Source of the DNA: SCN-69-37 sp044507065
GTDB taxonomy: Bacteria; Acidobacteriota; Vicinamibacteria; Vicinamibacterales; SCN-69-37
Reading direction: 5' to 3'
Length of the DNA: 41,926 nt
NCBI GenBank assembly: GCA_044507065.1
Contig: JBIQJY010000027.1
Coordinates: 1 to 41,926, forward strand
Shown: in pieces, positions 22,870 to 33,400 of the stretch
Numbering within the stretch: position 1 is the first letter of the stretch
Layout of the letters: every line of letters begins with the position of its first letter
Position numbers and translations under genes: made by a program
Notes under the pieces: model-generated
Database searches by the model: none
What the model saw: the letters and a program-made list of their open reading frames with translations, nothing else
Told to the model about the DNA's origin: nothing

Positions 22870-24777
22870 ATGGCACCGACGCCTGTGCGCGATCGTCTAT
22901 CTTCCTTCTTCGTCATTCCTCTCGTTGCGGGCCTGCTGTGTGCGGCGGCATCGCCGGCACTGGCGCAGACGCCGCTCGATCCGTTGCCCGTGATGACGTT
23001 CGGTCCCGAGGGCATCACGCTCGATCAGGCCATCGCGGTCACCTTGACCCACGATCCGGATCTCGCGCTCGGCCGCGCCGACGTGCAGCGCCGAGAGGGC
23101 GTGGCGCAGCAGTTCAGCGGCAGGTTCGATACCGTCCTGTTCGCGACTGCGCAATACACGCATCGCACGCAGGAGCTGAGCGAGAGCCAGAAGCAGACCG
23201 AGATCAACAAGCGCGCGCGGCTCGACGAGGTCATCGACTCGCGCGACGAGCACCTGGCCGAGGTGCAGGCGCTGCGCGACCTGATCAACCGCGTGCGCGA
23301 GGCGCCGTCGGGCGGCGGCCCGCTCGCCGAACTGGCGCTCATCAGCCCGGCGACGGCGGCCACCGTCCGCGTCCTCGATCAGCTGATTGCCAGCTCGGAC
23401 CCGGCGACGCAGGCGGCCTTCGCCGAGATCCGCACGAGCTTCCTCAACGACGCACTGGTGCAGTTCGAGGACGAGGTCGTGCGCGCCGAAGCCGACTTCG
23501 GCCGGCTCAGCGCCGATCGCGCACGGCTCGGGGATGCGCCGGTCGACGAGGTCTTCATCGACGCCACCGGCAACATCAACCTCAGCCGCATGTTCCGCTC
23601 CGGCATCATCGTCAACCCGTTCTTCGACGCGTCGTTCAACGGGACGAACTTCAAGGGCAAGCCGCGCGCCGCCGAGTTCGGCGGCAAGGGCATCTCCGAC
23701 GTGCTGCAGTTCAAGGCGGGGCTCAACGTGACGCTGCCGCTCCTGCGCGGCCGCGGCGCCGCGTCGGTGGCCGCCGCCGAGCGTGCCGCTGCGTTCGACG
23801 TGGCGGCCGGCCGGCTGCTCCTCGACCATCAGGCGTCGGCCAGCGTGCTGCGCACGGTGCAGGCCTACTGGAACGCACGCAGCGCGCAGGATGCCGCCGA
23901 GATTGCCCGGCAGTCGGTCACCTTCCAGGCCGAACTCGCCTCGATCACGCAGCAGATCATCTCGGCCGGCGACCTGCCGCAGGTCGAGCTCGCCAGGGCG
24001 CAGGCCGCCGAGGCGCGCGCGCGCGCCCAGGCGCAGGACGCCGAACGACGGCTGCACGAGGCGCGCGTGGCGCTGGCAGACGCGATGGGCATCGCGGTCA
24101 CCGGCGATCCGACCACGCTGCCGTCGGCCACCGATCCGTTCCCGGCGCCGCCGGCCATCGCGGCCGTCGACACATTGATTGATACGGCCGTTGGCCAGCG
24201 GCCCGACCTCGAGGCCACCGGCCGCGCCCTCCAGGCGAGCAGCACGCTCGTCACCGGCGCCCGCGCGGACCTGAAGTCGCGGCTCGACCTGCAGGTCGGA
24301 TCGTGGTTCACGGCCCTCGGCGAGGGATCGGGTCCCAAGGCACTCGATCGCTGGGTCGGCCCGAGCGCCGGTGTCGGCCTCGAGTACGAGAAGCCGCTCG
24401 GCAACAACCTCGCGCGGGGCGTGCTCGCACAGCGCGAGGCCGAAGTCCTGCAGCGGCAGATCGACCAGCGCGACCTCGACCGGCGCATCCGCCTCGGCGT
24501 TGTCGAGGCTGCCGGGACACTCGAGGAAGCCGCCGCGCGCGTGGCCCAGGCCGAAGCGGCCGTCGGCTTCTTCGAAACGACGGTCAACGCGGAACTGCTG
24601 CGGTTCAGGGCCGGTGACTCGACGCTGTTCGACACCGTGCTGACGCGCCAGCAGCAGATCGATGCCCAGCTCTCGCTGGTGCTCGCGCGCCAGGACCTGG
24701 CGCAGCGCCTCGCACAACTGCAGTTCCAGACCGGCACACTCGTGACGCTGCCCGACGCGCCCGTGGTGAGGGACTAG
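22870..24777 (+). CDS. TolC-family outer-membrane efflux protein 1
   Basis: The 635-residue protein has a signal peptide ending SPALAQ and then the two-repeat helical layout of TolC. TLDQAIAVTLTHDPDLALGRADVQ is the first repeat start; VALADAMGIAVTG and VDTLIDTAVGQRPDLEATGRAL mark the second. It is longer than E. coli TolC (about 490 mature residues in that family) owing to a helical insert around residues 100-230. The ATG is preceded by AGGAG ten bases upstream. It is the first of a plus-strand run of TolC, TolC, MFP, ABC and ABC genes and would give the outer-membrane exit for the peptide. Confidence 0.92.
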   Translation: MAPTPVRDRLSSFFVIPLVAGLLCAAASPALAQTPLDPLPVMTFGPEGITLDQAIAVTLTHDPDLALGRADVQRREGVAQQFSGRFDTVLFATAQYTHRTQELSESQKQTEINKRARLDEVIDSRDEHLAEVQALRDLINRVREAPSGGGPLAELALISPATAATVRVLDQLIASSDPATQAAFAEIRTSFLNDALVQFEDEVVRAEADFGRLSADRARLGDAPVDEVFIDATGNINLSRMFRSGIIVNPFFDASFNGTNFKGKPRAAEFGGKGISDVLQFKAGLNVTLPLLRGRGAASVAAAERAAAFDVAAGRLLLDHQASASVLRTVQAYWNARSAQDAAEIARQSVTFQAELASITQQIISAGDLPQVELARAQAAEARARAQAQDAERRLHEARVALADAMGIAVTGDPTTLPSATDPFPAPPAIAAVDTLIDTAVGQRPDLEATGRALQASSTLVTGARADLKSRLDLQVGSWFTALGEGSGPKALDRWVGPSAGVGLEYEKPLGNNLARGVLAQREAEVLQRQIDQRDLDRRIRLGVVEAAGTLEEAAARVAQAEAAVGFFETTVNAELLRFRAGDSTLFDTVLTRQQQIDAQLSLVLARQDLAQRLAQLQFQTGTLVTLPDAPVVRD

Positions 24778-26997
24778 ATGGCGGCGCGTACGACTGTCGC
24801 TGCGTGGTGTGCCTTGCTCGGCCTTGTGGCCGCCACGGCGGCGCCGCTCTCGGCGCAGGTCGTCGAGGTGACCGAGGCCGACCTGCTCGAGACGGCGGCC
24901 GCTGACCCGGCACTGCTCGCGCAGCCGACGCTCGGCCTGTCCGACGCGGTGGCCCTCGCCATCCGGCACAACCCCGCCATCGCGCGCAGCGCGGCAGCGG
25001 TGCGGGTGGCCGAGGGGCGCCGGCAGGAAACGCGTGGACTGTTCGATCCGACCATCCGCTTCATCCCGTCGGCCACGTTCGACCTGAAGGAGATGGCGCC
25101 TTTCCTCAAGGCACGCGAGGTCAGCAAGCGCGAGACGATTCGCATCATCCGCAACAACTTCACCATCCTCACGCACGCCCTGCGCGAGATGATCGAGGTG
25201 ACGTCCACGACGCCGCCCCGCTGCCCGTCCGGGCTCCAGCTGCAGAACGGCCAGCTCGACCTGACCGGCGCGAACGTGGACCTGTCGGGCCGCGACGCGG
25301 CCGAAGTGGCGCTGCTCGGCGTGAGCACGCCGCTGCAGTCGGTACTGGTCGAACTGGGCGAAGGCCTCGACATCGACATCTCCGACATCTGCAGCACGCA
25401 GCCGCGCGACCTGATCTCGCCCGAGCTGCTCATCGGCACCTACCGCAGGATCGACCAGTCGGGCGGCCTCGGGCTGCAGGGCATCCTCGAGAGCGTCGCG
25501 CAGATTCCGCGCGAGATGCGCATCCTCCAGGAGGAAATCACGCGCACGGTGGCCTATCGCGCGCAACTCGCACTCGACCGCCTCGGCCCGGTGGCCGACG
25601 ACGAGCTGAAGCGCAACATCACGTTCGACGTGAACTTCTCGAAGGTCTTCCGTGGCGGCTTCCAGCTGAGCGCGAGCTACCAGGCGCAGAGCCAGGAGCA
25701 CAACTTCGTCGACAAGCCGCTCGACCCGACCTTCGGCGGATTCGAGACGCCGCCGCAGTTCTTCTCGACCGCCTCGGCGACGTTGACGACGCCGCTCGGC
25801 CGCGGGCGGGGGCGCGCGGGAACGGCGGCCTCGGAGACCGCCGCGCTGCGGCTGGCCGAAAGCGCCCGCGAGCAGTTCCTGCACGACGTGTCCTCGGAAG
25901 TCTTCCGCACGGTGGTGTCGTACCTGAACCTCGTCGCCGCGCAGGACACCGTGCGCCAGCTCGAGGAATCCACTGCACGCCAGCGGCGCATCCTCGAGCT
26001 GTCCGAGGCGCGCGTGAACGCCGGCGAACTGGCCCAGGCCGACCTCGCGCGCGTGCGGGCGAGTGTGGCCGGGATCGACGGATCGCTCGCCCAGGCGCGG
26101 ACGGCGCTCGTCACCGCTCGCGTGGCGCTTGCCGACCAGATGGGCGTGCACATCACGACGCTCCAGGGCGCGCCGGTGGCCGGCCAGTCCTTTGTTGACG
26201 CCACCACTGCCGCACTCGACGTCGACGCGCTCGTCGCGCAGGCGCTCGCGACGAGGCGCGACGCGCGTGCGGCCGATCTGCGCCATGACGCGGCCGAAGC
26301 GCTGGCGGCCGGTGCGCGCGCCAACGCGCGGCCCCGCCTCGACTTCGCGCTGACGGCCGGCATGTCGAACCTCTATGACAGCCCGTTCTTCAAGTTCCTG
26401 CCCGACGAACGGCTGCCAATCATTTCGTCCATCTCGGGCGTCCCGACCCAGCCGGTGACCGGCACGCCCGTGCCGCCGCTGTCGGCCGTCCGCTACTACG
26501 AGCCGCGCGGCTACGGCCGGGCGATCACGGGTCGCTACGAACCATTTGCCACCGTCTCGTTGACCGTCGAACTGCCGTTTGGCAACCGCACGGCCCGCGG
26601 GCGCGTGGCACAGGCCGAGGCCGCCCTGACCTCGTCGGCCGTCCAGACGCGCGACCTCCGCCGCACGATTGGCGACAACGTCGTCGAGGTGGCTGAAGCC
26701 CTGCGGCGTGCGGCCGATTCGCTCACCGAGCGGCAGGCCGCTGTCACGCGCGGGCTCGAGACGCTCGGCGGGCGCATGCAGATGTTCCAGGTGGGCGACG
26801 CCACGCTCATCGACGTGCTGATGACCGAGGAAGGGTTGACCGGCGACGCGCTGTCGCTCGTGCGTCAGCGCCAGGCCTACCTGAGCGCGCTCGCGCGGAT
26901 GCGCCTCGAGCTGGGACAGCTCGCCGAGGTTGGCGGCACCGGCGCGCCGGCCGACAGCATCCGGTTCGACTCGCGCGCATTCACGGCGACGCCGTAG
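24778..26997 (+). CDS. TolC-family outer-membrane efflux protein 2
   Basis: This 739-residue protein starts on the base after the stop of TolC 1. It has a signal peptide ending PLSAQ, a first repeat beginning GLSDAVALAIRHNPAIARSA, and a second with VALADQMGVHITTLQG and LVAQALATRRDARAADLRHD. A long insert around residues 75-250 (with NNFTILTHALREM and repeated Leu/Gln stretches) makes it much larger than classical TolC. The pair may form hetero-trimers or serve two exporters; the window has two ABC proteins but one MFP. The C-terminus lacks a strong low-complexity tail. Confidence 0.9.
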   Translation: MAARTTVAAWCALLGLVAATAAPLSAQVVEVTEADLLETAAADPALLAQPTLGLSDAVALAIRHNPAIARSAAAVRVAEGRRQETRGLFDPTIRFIPSATFDLKEMAPFLKAREVSKRETIRIIRNNFTILTHALREMIEVTSTTPPRCPSGLQLQNGQLDLTGANVDLSGRDAAEVALLGVSTPLQSVLVELGEGLDIDISDICSTQPRDLISPELLIGTYRRIDQSGGLGLQGILESVAQIPREMRILQEEITRTVAYRAQLALDRLGPVADDELKRNITFDVNFSKVFRGGFQLSASYQAQSQEHNFVDKPLDPTFGGFETPPQFFSTASATLTTPLGRGRGRAGTAASETAALRLAESAREQFLHDVSSEVFRTVVSYLNLVAAQDTVRQLEESTARQRRILELSEARVNAGELAQADLARVRASVAGIDGSLAQARTALVTARVALADQMGVHITTLQGAPVAGQSFVDATTAALDVDALVAQALATRRDARAADLRHDAAEALAAGARANARPRLDFALTAGMSNLYDSPFFKFLPDERLPIISSISGVPTQPVTGTPVPPLSAVRYYEPRGYGRAITGRYEPFATVSLTVELPFGNRTARGRVAQAEAALTSSAVQTRDLRRTIGDNVVEVAEALRRAADSLTERQAAVTRGLETLGGRMQMFQVGDATLIDVLMTEEGLTGDALSLVRQRQAYLSALARMRLELGQLAEVGGTGAPADSIRFDSRAFTATP

Positions 26998-27063
26998 CGT
27001 CGTCGTCACCGCCGCCGACGCCTGCACGGATCGGATCAGGCTCCGCAAGGAGAATAGAGAGCC

Positions 27064-28239
27064 ATGGCAGACGATTCACTGTTCCGCAAGGCCGCACTCG
27101 ACAAACTGGCATCGCCCGAACGGCTCGACGTGCTGATGCAGGTGACTTCGCCGAAGGGCTGGATCGCGCTGTGGACGATTGCGGCGCTCCTGGTCGGCGT
27201 GGTGGTCTGGAGCGTGTTCGGCAGCCTGCCCGAACGCATCAACGGCCAGGGCATCCTCACCGGAGAGGGCGGCCTCCGGCAGATCCGCGCCAGCGGTGAT
27301 GGCCGGCTCGCGCAGCTCAACCTCGCCGTCAACCAGGTGGTCGCGCCCGAGGAAGTGGTCGGGCAGGTGGCGAGCGTCAACATCGAGGAGTCGGTTCGCA
27401 TCGCGCAGGTCGAGTACGAATCCTCGCTGCGCGCGCACGAGGCGGCCAATGCCGCCGACCAGGCGACGATCGGCAACCTCCAGATCCAGCGGAGCCGCGT
27501 GCAGGGCAGCCTGTCGAAGGCCGAAGCCAACCTCGACCAGCGCAAGGCCAACCTCGCGGCGGGCATCGGCACCACCAACCAGGTGCGTGCGGCCGAGGCG
27601 GACGTCGACGGCTACGTTCGCGAGATTGGCAGCTACGACCAGCAGATCCGCAACGTGCGCGAGCAGGGACGCCAGCGCGAGATCGGCCTCGAGCGGCTCA
27701 GGGCGCAGGTGCAGAGCGCCGAGACGCGAGGCGCATCGGGATCGGAGATTCGCAGCACGGTGGCGGGCAAGGTCGTCTCGGTAGCCAAGCAGGTGGGCGA
27801 CATGGTGCGCAGCGGCGAGGTCGTCGCCGAGGTCGAGTCGACGTCCGAGAAGTCCACGCTCGAGATCATCGCGTTCGTCTCGTCGAGCGTGGGCCAGCGC
27901 ATCCGCCCGGGTCACCCGGCGCAGATCACGGTGGCCGGCGTCCCGCGCGAGGAATTCGGGTTCCTGCGCGGCCAGGTGCGCTCCGTCTCGCAGTATGCCG
28001 AGACACCCGAGAGCATTGCGGCCGTGCTGCGCGACTCGACGATCTCGGAAGCCAGTTTCCGCGTGGTGATTGATCCGGAGCCGAACGCGGGGACACCGAC
28101 CGGCTACGCCTGGTCGACCGGCGTGGGGCCGCGCACGCCCATCTCCGGCGGCACGCCCATCACCGTTGCGGTCGAGGTCGATCAGCGCGCGCCGATCAGC
28201 CTGGTGCTGCCGGTCATCAAGGGTTCGATCGGCGGATAG
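27064..28239 (+). CDS. NHLM-type HlyD-family membrane-fusion protein
   Basis: The 391-residue protein has a cytoplasmic N-terminus and one membrane helix (about residues 38-58, IALWTIAALLVGVVVWSVFG). A split lipoyl domain (LRQIRASGDGRLAQLNLAVNQVVAPEE and its return half SEIRSTVAGKVVSVAKQVGDMVRSGEVVAEV) surrounds a long coiled-coil hairpin (about residues 115-225). It connects the inner-membrane ABC exporter to TolC. The gene order with the two ABC genes is that of NHLM bacteriocin export systems. AGGAG lies 11 bases before the ATG. It starts 66 bases after TolC 2 and ends three bases before ABC1. Confidence 0.92.
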   Translation: MADDSLFRKAALDKLASPERLDVLMQVTSPKGWIALWTIAALLVGVVVWSVFGSLPERINGQGILTGEGGLRQIRASGDGRLAQLNLAVNQVVAPEEVVGQVASVNIEESVRIAQVEYESSLRAHEAANAADQATIGNLQIQRSRVQGSLSKAEANLDQRKANLAAGIGTTNQVRAAEADVDGYVREIGSYDQQIRNVREQGRQREIGLERLRAQVQSAETRGASGSEIRSTVAGKVVSVAKQVGDMVRSGEVVAEVESTSEKSTLEIIAFVSSSVGQRIRPGHPAQITVAGVPREEFGFLRGQVRSVSQYAETPESIAAVLRDSTISEASFRVVIDPEPNAGTPTGYAWSTGVGPRTPISGGTPITVAVEVDQRAPISLVLPVIKGSIGG

Positions 28240-28242
28240 ACC

Positions 28243-30456
28243 ATGGCGGACACCGACGAGACGACACCGGCCGCCGCGCCGGAACCCGCACGCAGGAAGC
28301 CGCCACGCCGCCGCGTGAGCTCGCCGACCATCCTGCAGATGGAGGCGGTCGAGTGCGGCGCGGCCGCGCTCGCGATGATCCTCGCGCACCTCGGTCGCTG
28401 GGTGCCGCTCGAGGAGCTGCGCCAGGAGTGCGGCGTCTCGCGCGACGGCAGCAAGGCGAACAACGTCCTCCGCGCGGCGCGCAAGTACGGCCTCGAGGCG
28501 AAGGGCTACAAGTACAGCGACCTCGAGAAGCTCTACGACCTCGAGTTCCCGGCCATCCTGTTCTGGAACTTCAACCACTTCGTCGTGCTCGACGGGTTCA
28601 AGGGCGATCAGGTCTTCCTGAACGATCCGGCGCAGGGCCCGCGCGTCATCACGATGGCCGAGCTCGACGGGTCGTATTCGGGCGTCGTGCTGACGTTCAA
28701 GCCGGGCCCCGAGTTCAAGAAGGGCGGGGCCTCGCCCCGGATGATCCCGGCGCTGCGCCGCCGCCTCACCGGCTCGGAGGGCGCGCTCCTCTACACGATC
28801 CTCTGCGGGCTGCTGCTGGTCATCCCGGGCCTGGTGATTCCGACCTTCACACGGGTGTTCATCGACGACTACCTGCTGGCCGGGCAGGCCTGGCTCGTCA
28901 AGCCGCTGCTCTGGGCGATGGCGGCCACCGTGGTGGTGCACGGCCTGCTCACCTGGCTGCAGAAGTACGCCCTGCTGCGCCTCGAAACGAAACTGGCTCT
29001 CGTCACCTCGAGCAGGTTCTTCACGCACATCCTGCAGTTGCCGGCCGCGTACTTCGGCCAGCGCTTCTCCGGAGAGATCGGCAGCCGCGTGATGATCAAC
29101 GATCGCGTCGCCCAGATGGTCTCCGGGCGGCTCGCCGGCATGGTCATCGACTGCGTGATGACGATCTTCTACGCCGGGCTGATGTTCGTCTACGACGTCA
29201 CGCTCACGCTGACGGTGATTGGCATCGCGCTGCTCAACGTCGGGGCCATCAAGCTGGCGGCCCGCGCGCGCACCGACGGCAGCCGCCGGCTGATGCAGGA
29301 CCGCGGCAAGCTCACGGGCGTCTCGATGAACGGCCTGCAGATGATCGAGACGATCAAGGCCACCGGCTCGGAGCCCGAGTTCTTCTCGCGCTGGTCCGGC
29401 TACTACGCCAAGACGATCAACAACGAGCAGTTCCTGCAGGTGCTCGCCCAGATCTCCACCGCCGTCCCGCCGCTCGTCCAGACGATGTCGACGGCGGCCG
29501 TGCTGGTGCTCGGCGGCTTCAAGGTCATGAGCGGCGAGCTGACGATCGGCATGCTGGTCGCCTACCAGACGCTGCTCTCGAGTTTCATGCGGCCGCTCAC
29601 CGCGTTCGTCCAGTTCGGCGCCGACATGCAGGAGCTCCAGGCCGACATGAACCGTCTCGACGACGTGCTGCGGTATCCGGCCGACGCGCAGTACGCACAG
29701 ACCCGGGAGAATCTCTCGTTCGACCCGAAGGTGGTCAAGCTCTCCGGGCACGTCGAACTCCGCAACATCACGTTCGGCTACAGTCCGCTCGAGAAGCCGC
29801 TCGTCGAGGACTTCAACCTCGTCGTCCAGCCCGGCCGACGCGTGGCACTCGTCGGCGCGAGCGGCAGCGGCAAGTCCACGGCCGCCAAGCTCGTCTCGGG
29901 CCTGTTCCAGCCCTGGAGCGGCGAAGTGCTGTTCGATGGCGTGCCGCGCACGAAGATTCCGCGCGACCTCATCGCCAACTCGCTGGCCGTGGTCGACCAG
30001 GAGGTGTTCCTGTTCGGCGGCACGGTGAGCGAGAACGTCTCGATGTGGGACTCGACCATTCCCGTGCAGCGCATCAGCCGCGCCGCGAAGGACGCCGCGA
30101 TTGACGACGTGATCGAGTCGCGCGAGGGCGGCTACCAGTCGCGCGTGCAGGAAGGCGGCGGCAACTACAGCGGCGGCCAGTGCCAGCGCCTCGAGATCAC
30201 GCGGTCGCTCGTCGGCGAGCCGACCATCCTCATCCTCGACGAGGCGACCAGCGCGCTCGACCCGGCCACCGAGCAGCACATCGACGAGAGCCTGCGCCGC
30301 CGCGGCTGCACCTGCATCATCGTGGCGCACCGGCTCAGCACCATCCGCGACGCCGACGAGATCGTCGTCATGGAGCGGGGCAAGATCGTGCAGCGCGGCA
30401 CGCACGAGGAAATGAAGGATATCCCCGGCCCCTATCAGCAGCTGATGGGCCACTGA
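28243..30456 (+). CDS. NHLM C39-peptidase / permease / ATPase exporter (ABC1)
   Basis: The 737-residue exporter joins leader cleavage to transport. The N-terminal C39 peptidase has catalytic Cys38 in QMEAVECGAA, His112 in NFNHFVVLDG and Asp128 in FLNDPAQG. Six membrane helices follow (about residues 175-460). The nucleotide-binding domain has Walker A GASGSGKST (about 538-546), signature YSGGQ (a Leu-to-Tyr variant of LSGGQ), Walker B LILDEATSALD and H-loop IVAHRLS. It is expected to cut the precursor after Gly83 and pass the core across the inner membrane. It lies three bases after the MFP and five bases before ABC2, so all three form one transcription unit. Confidence 0.95.
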   Translation: MADTDETTPAAAPEPARRKPPRRRVSSPTILQMEAVECGAAALAMILAHLGRWVPLEELRQECGVSRDGSKANNVLRAARKYGLEAKGYKYSDLEKLYDLEFPAILFWNFNHFVVLDGFKGDQVFLNDPAQGPRVITMAELDGSYSGVVLTFKPGPEFKKGGASPRMIPALRRRLTGSEGALLYTILCGLLLVIPGLVIPTFTRVFIDDYLLAGQAWLVKPLLWAMAATVVVHGLLTWLQKYALLRLETKLALVTSSRFFTHILQLPAAYFGQRFSGEIGSRVMINDRVAQMVSGRLAGMVIDCVMTIFYAGLMFVYDVTLTLTVIGIALLNVGAIKLAARARTDGSRRLMQDRGKLTGVSMNGLQMIETIKATGSEPEFFSRWSGYYAKTINNEQFLQVLAQISTAVPPLVQTMSTAAVLVLGGFKVMSGELTIGMLVAYQTLLSSFMRPLTAFVQFGADMQELQADMNRLDDVLRYPADAQYAQTRENLSFDPKVVKLSGHVELRNITFGYSPLEKPLVEDFNLVVQPGRRVALVGASGSGKSTAAKLVSGLFQPWSGEVLFDGVPRTKIPRDLIANSLAVVDQEVFLFGGTVSENVSMWDSTIPVQRISRAAKDAAIDDVIESREGGYQSRVQEGGGNYSGGQCQRLEITRSLVGEPTILILDEATSALDPATEQHIDESLRRRGCTCIIVAHRLSTIRDADEIVVMERGKIVQRGTHEEMKDIPGPYQQLMGH

Positions 30457-30461
30457 CGCGC

Positions 30462-33400
30462 ATGCACGAGACACCTGCCTTCCCAGATGCGGCGGCACCC
30501 GGCCGCACCTTCCTGCTCCGGCTGGTGAGGGGCGAGCACGCGTCGGCCGAGGAGATTGCCGTCGATCGGACGATTGTCATCGGCCGCGATCCCGCGTCGG
30601 CCACCGTCGTGCTTGCCGACGCGAGTGTGTCGAGGCGGCACGCGAGCGTCGAGCAGACGGCCGGCGGCCTGAAGCTCACGGATCTCGGCAGCGGCAACGG
30701 CGTGTGGGTCGGCACCGAGCGCATCAGCGAAGTCGTGCTCGCGCACGGCGACCGGTTCCGCATCGGCTCGGCGGTCTTCGAGTGCGTGGCGCTGATGCCG
30801 TCGGTCGTCGATGCCGCCGTCGAGGAGATGGGCGCCACCGTGGTGATGCCGCGGCCGGCGGTCGCAGTGGTATCCGAACCGCTTCCGCCCGCCGGTGCCT
30901 ACCTGGTGCGCGTCGTCGAGGCGGGCGAGGCCGAGCCGGCGGGACGGACGTTCACCATCGGGCAGTCGGCCACGATCGGCCGGGGCGCCGACTGCACGAT
31001 CACGCTTGCCGAGAAGGACATCTCCCGCCGACACGCCCGCATCGACATCACGCCGGACGGCATCATGCTCGTCGACCTCGACAGCACGGGCGGCACGTGG
31101 CTCGATGGCGCCGAGGTGACGTCGACTCGCATCGGACCCGGGACGCGGTTCAGGCTGGGCGGACGCATCGTGCTCGAGTGCGTGCCCGTCGAGCCGGCGC
31201 AGGGAGCAATCCCCGCACCGGCCGCCCCACCCGAAGAAGACGATTCGACACGCTTCATTGCGCCGGAAGTCGTGGCCGCCTCGTTGAAGCCGCAAGCGCC
31301 AGCCGAAGCGCCGTCCTCCGCCAAGGCGCAGGCGCCGGCTCCCGCAGCGCCGGCGGCGCCCGTCGCGCCCCCCACAGCACCCCCAGCGGCGGCGGCGCCG
31401 GCACCCGAAGCTCCTGTCAGGCCCGCGCCGTCGAAGGGGACGACGGGGCGCACGGCTGTCATCAAGCCGACGGCCGAGGTCGGCCAGGAGGATTTCGGGC
31501 AGACGGTCGTCGTGCCGGTGCCGAAGGAACTGCTGGCGGCCGCCAGCCGCACGGGCAGCGAGCGGTTCGAGGACGAGGGCGAAGCCGTCGAGGTGAGCGC
31601 CCATCGTCCATTCCTGCTCGACGATCCCGATGCGGTCTGGTACGTGGTCGAGGGCGGCGTGCTGATCTTCACCGTGGCGATCGAGGACGGGCAGCCGGTC
31701 GGCACGCGCACGCACTTTCTGGGCGTCCTGCCCGGACAGGCGATTTTCGGTTTCGATCTGCAGCGCTACGGCGTCGGATCGGGGTTCCTCGCCGTCGGCC
31801 GCCAGGGCACGACCGTGCGGCGGATATCGCTGCATCGCCTGCAGCAGATCGCGGCGGTACCCACCCGGCGCGCCGCTGTCGCCGCGCTCATCGACGTGTG
31901 GGTCACCGGGTTGACCAAGGCGCTCGTCGCGAGCATGCCGGCACCGCGAGCGGACCGGACCCCGCTCACGCCGGGACAACATGTCGAGCTCGACAGCAAG
32001 GGACGTGCGACGTCTGCCGGCGGTGTCGTCTGGATGGGCCTCACGAGCGGCAGCGTGCTGTTCAACGACATGGCGACGCCGGTCTTCACCTACCGCGATG
32101 CGCCGTTTCCGCTCACGCCGGACAGCTGGATTCAGCCGCTCAGCGACGAGTTCGGCCCGCTGGCGCTCGACCCCGTGCGCACGGTCGACCTGACGGGGCG
32201 TCCCGATCTCTGGCGCGGCCTCGACACGTTCCACGCCGTACTGTGCGAGTGCGAGTTCATCGCGAAGAAGCTGTCGACGGTCGACGAATACCTGCGCCTT
32301 CAGGACAAGGCCCACCATTCCGATGCCGCGCGGGCGGCCGCGCTCGACGCGATCGGCTCGGTCATGAGCAGCGAAGGCTCCACGCCGCGCGAGTTCATGG
32401 CGCAGGGCGACGATGACGCTGTCGTCGAGGCGTGCCGGATGGTGGGAGAAGTCGTCGGCGTGGAGGTGCGCGAGCACCCGTCGAAGCAGGAGGGCCAGTC
32501 GTTCGAACAGCAGGTTGCCGCGATCGCGTCGGCCTCGTCGTTCCGCACCCGCGTGGTCGCCCTGCGTGACGACTGGATGCGATCCGACAACGGCCCACTA
32601 CTCGGGCAGTGGGCCGAATCGAAGGATCCGGTCGCGCTGCTGCCGAAGGGCCCGCGGGCCTACGAGTGCGTCGATCCGAAGGCCGGTACCCGTACGCCCG
32701 TGACCAACGAGGTGGCCGAACGCCTGTCGAGTTTCGCCTACACGTTCTATCGTCCGTTCCCGGAGACCGACCTGACGGTCTCGAAGCTCGTGCGGTTTGG
32801 CGCACGTGGCATCAAGAACGACCTGATGTGGGTCGTGTACATGGCGCTCATCGTCGGCCTGTTCGGCACGGTGACGCCGTTCATCACGGGCCAGGTTTTC
32901 GATTCGGCCATTCCCAACGCCGAATCCTCGGCGCTCATCCTGCTGGGCGTCGCGCTGGTCGCATCCGGCATTGCCTCGTCGGCGTTCAAGCTGACGCAGG
33001 GCGTGGCGACCATCCGCTTCCAGCGCAAGATGGCCGCGCCGATCCAGTCGGCCGTCTGGGATCGCATCCTGAACCTGCCGGTGAACTTCTTCCGGCAGTA
33101 CTCGGCAGGCGACATGGCCGACCGCGCCGACGGTGTCTCGGCCATCCAGGACCTGATTTCGGGTGCCGGCATCTCGGCCATCCTCGGCTCGATCAGCGGC
33201 ATCTTCTTCGTCGTGCAGATGTTCGCCTACCATCCGACGCTCGCGATGATTGCGGTGGTCCTCACCCTCTTCTACGTGGGGGTGAATACCGGCGCGAACT
33301 ACCTGCAGCTGCGGTACCAGCGCGTCGAGTTCCAGATGCGCGGGCGGATCACCGGCCTCGTGCTGAACCTGCTGACCGGCGTCACGAAACTCCGCGTGTG

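Noticed and set aside
22897..30498. Very long open frames (over 1000 codons) on the minus strand opposite the TolC and export genes
   Set aside because: They mirror the real genes codon for codon, are rich in Arg/Gly/Asp/Val/His typical of antisense translation in GC-rich DNA, and show no domain. Similar frames at 12735-15380 and 803-2782 were dropped for the same reason.
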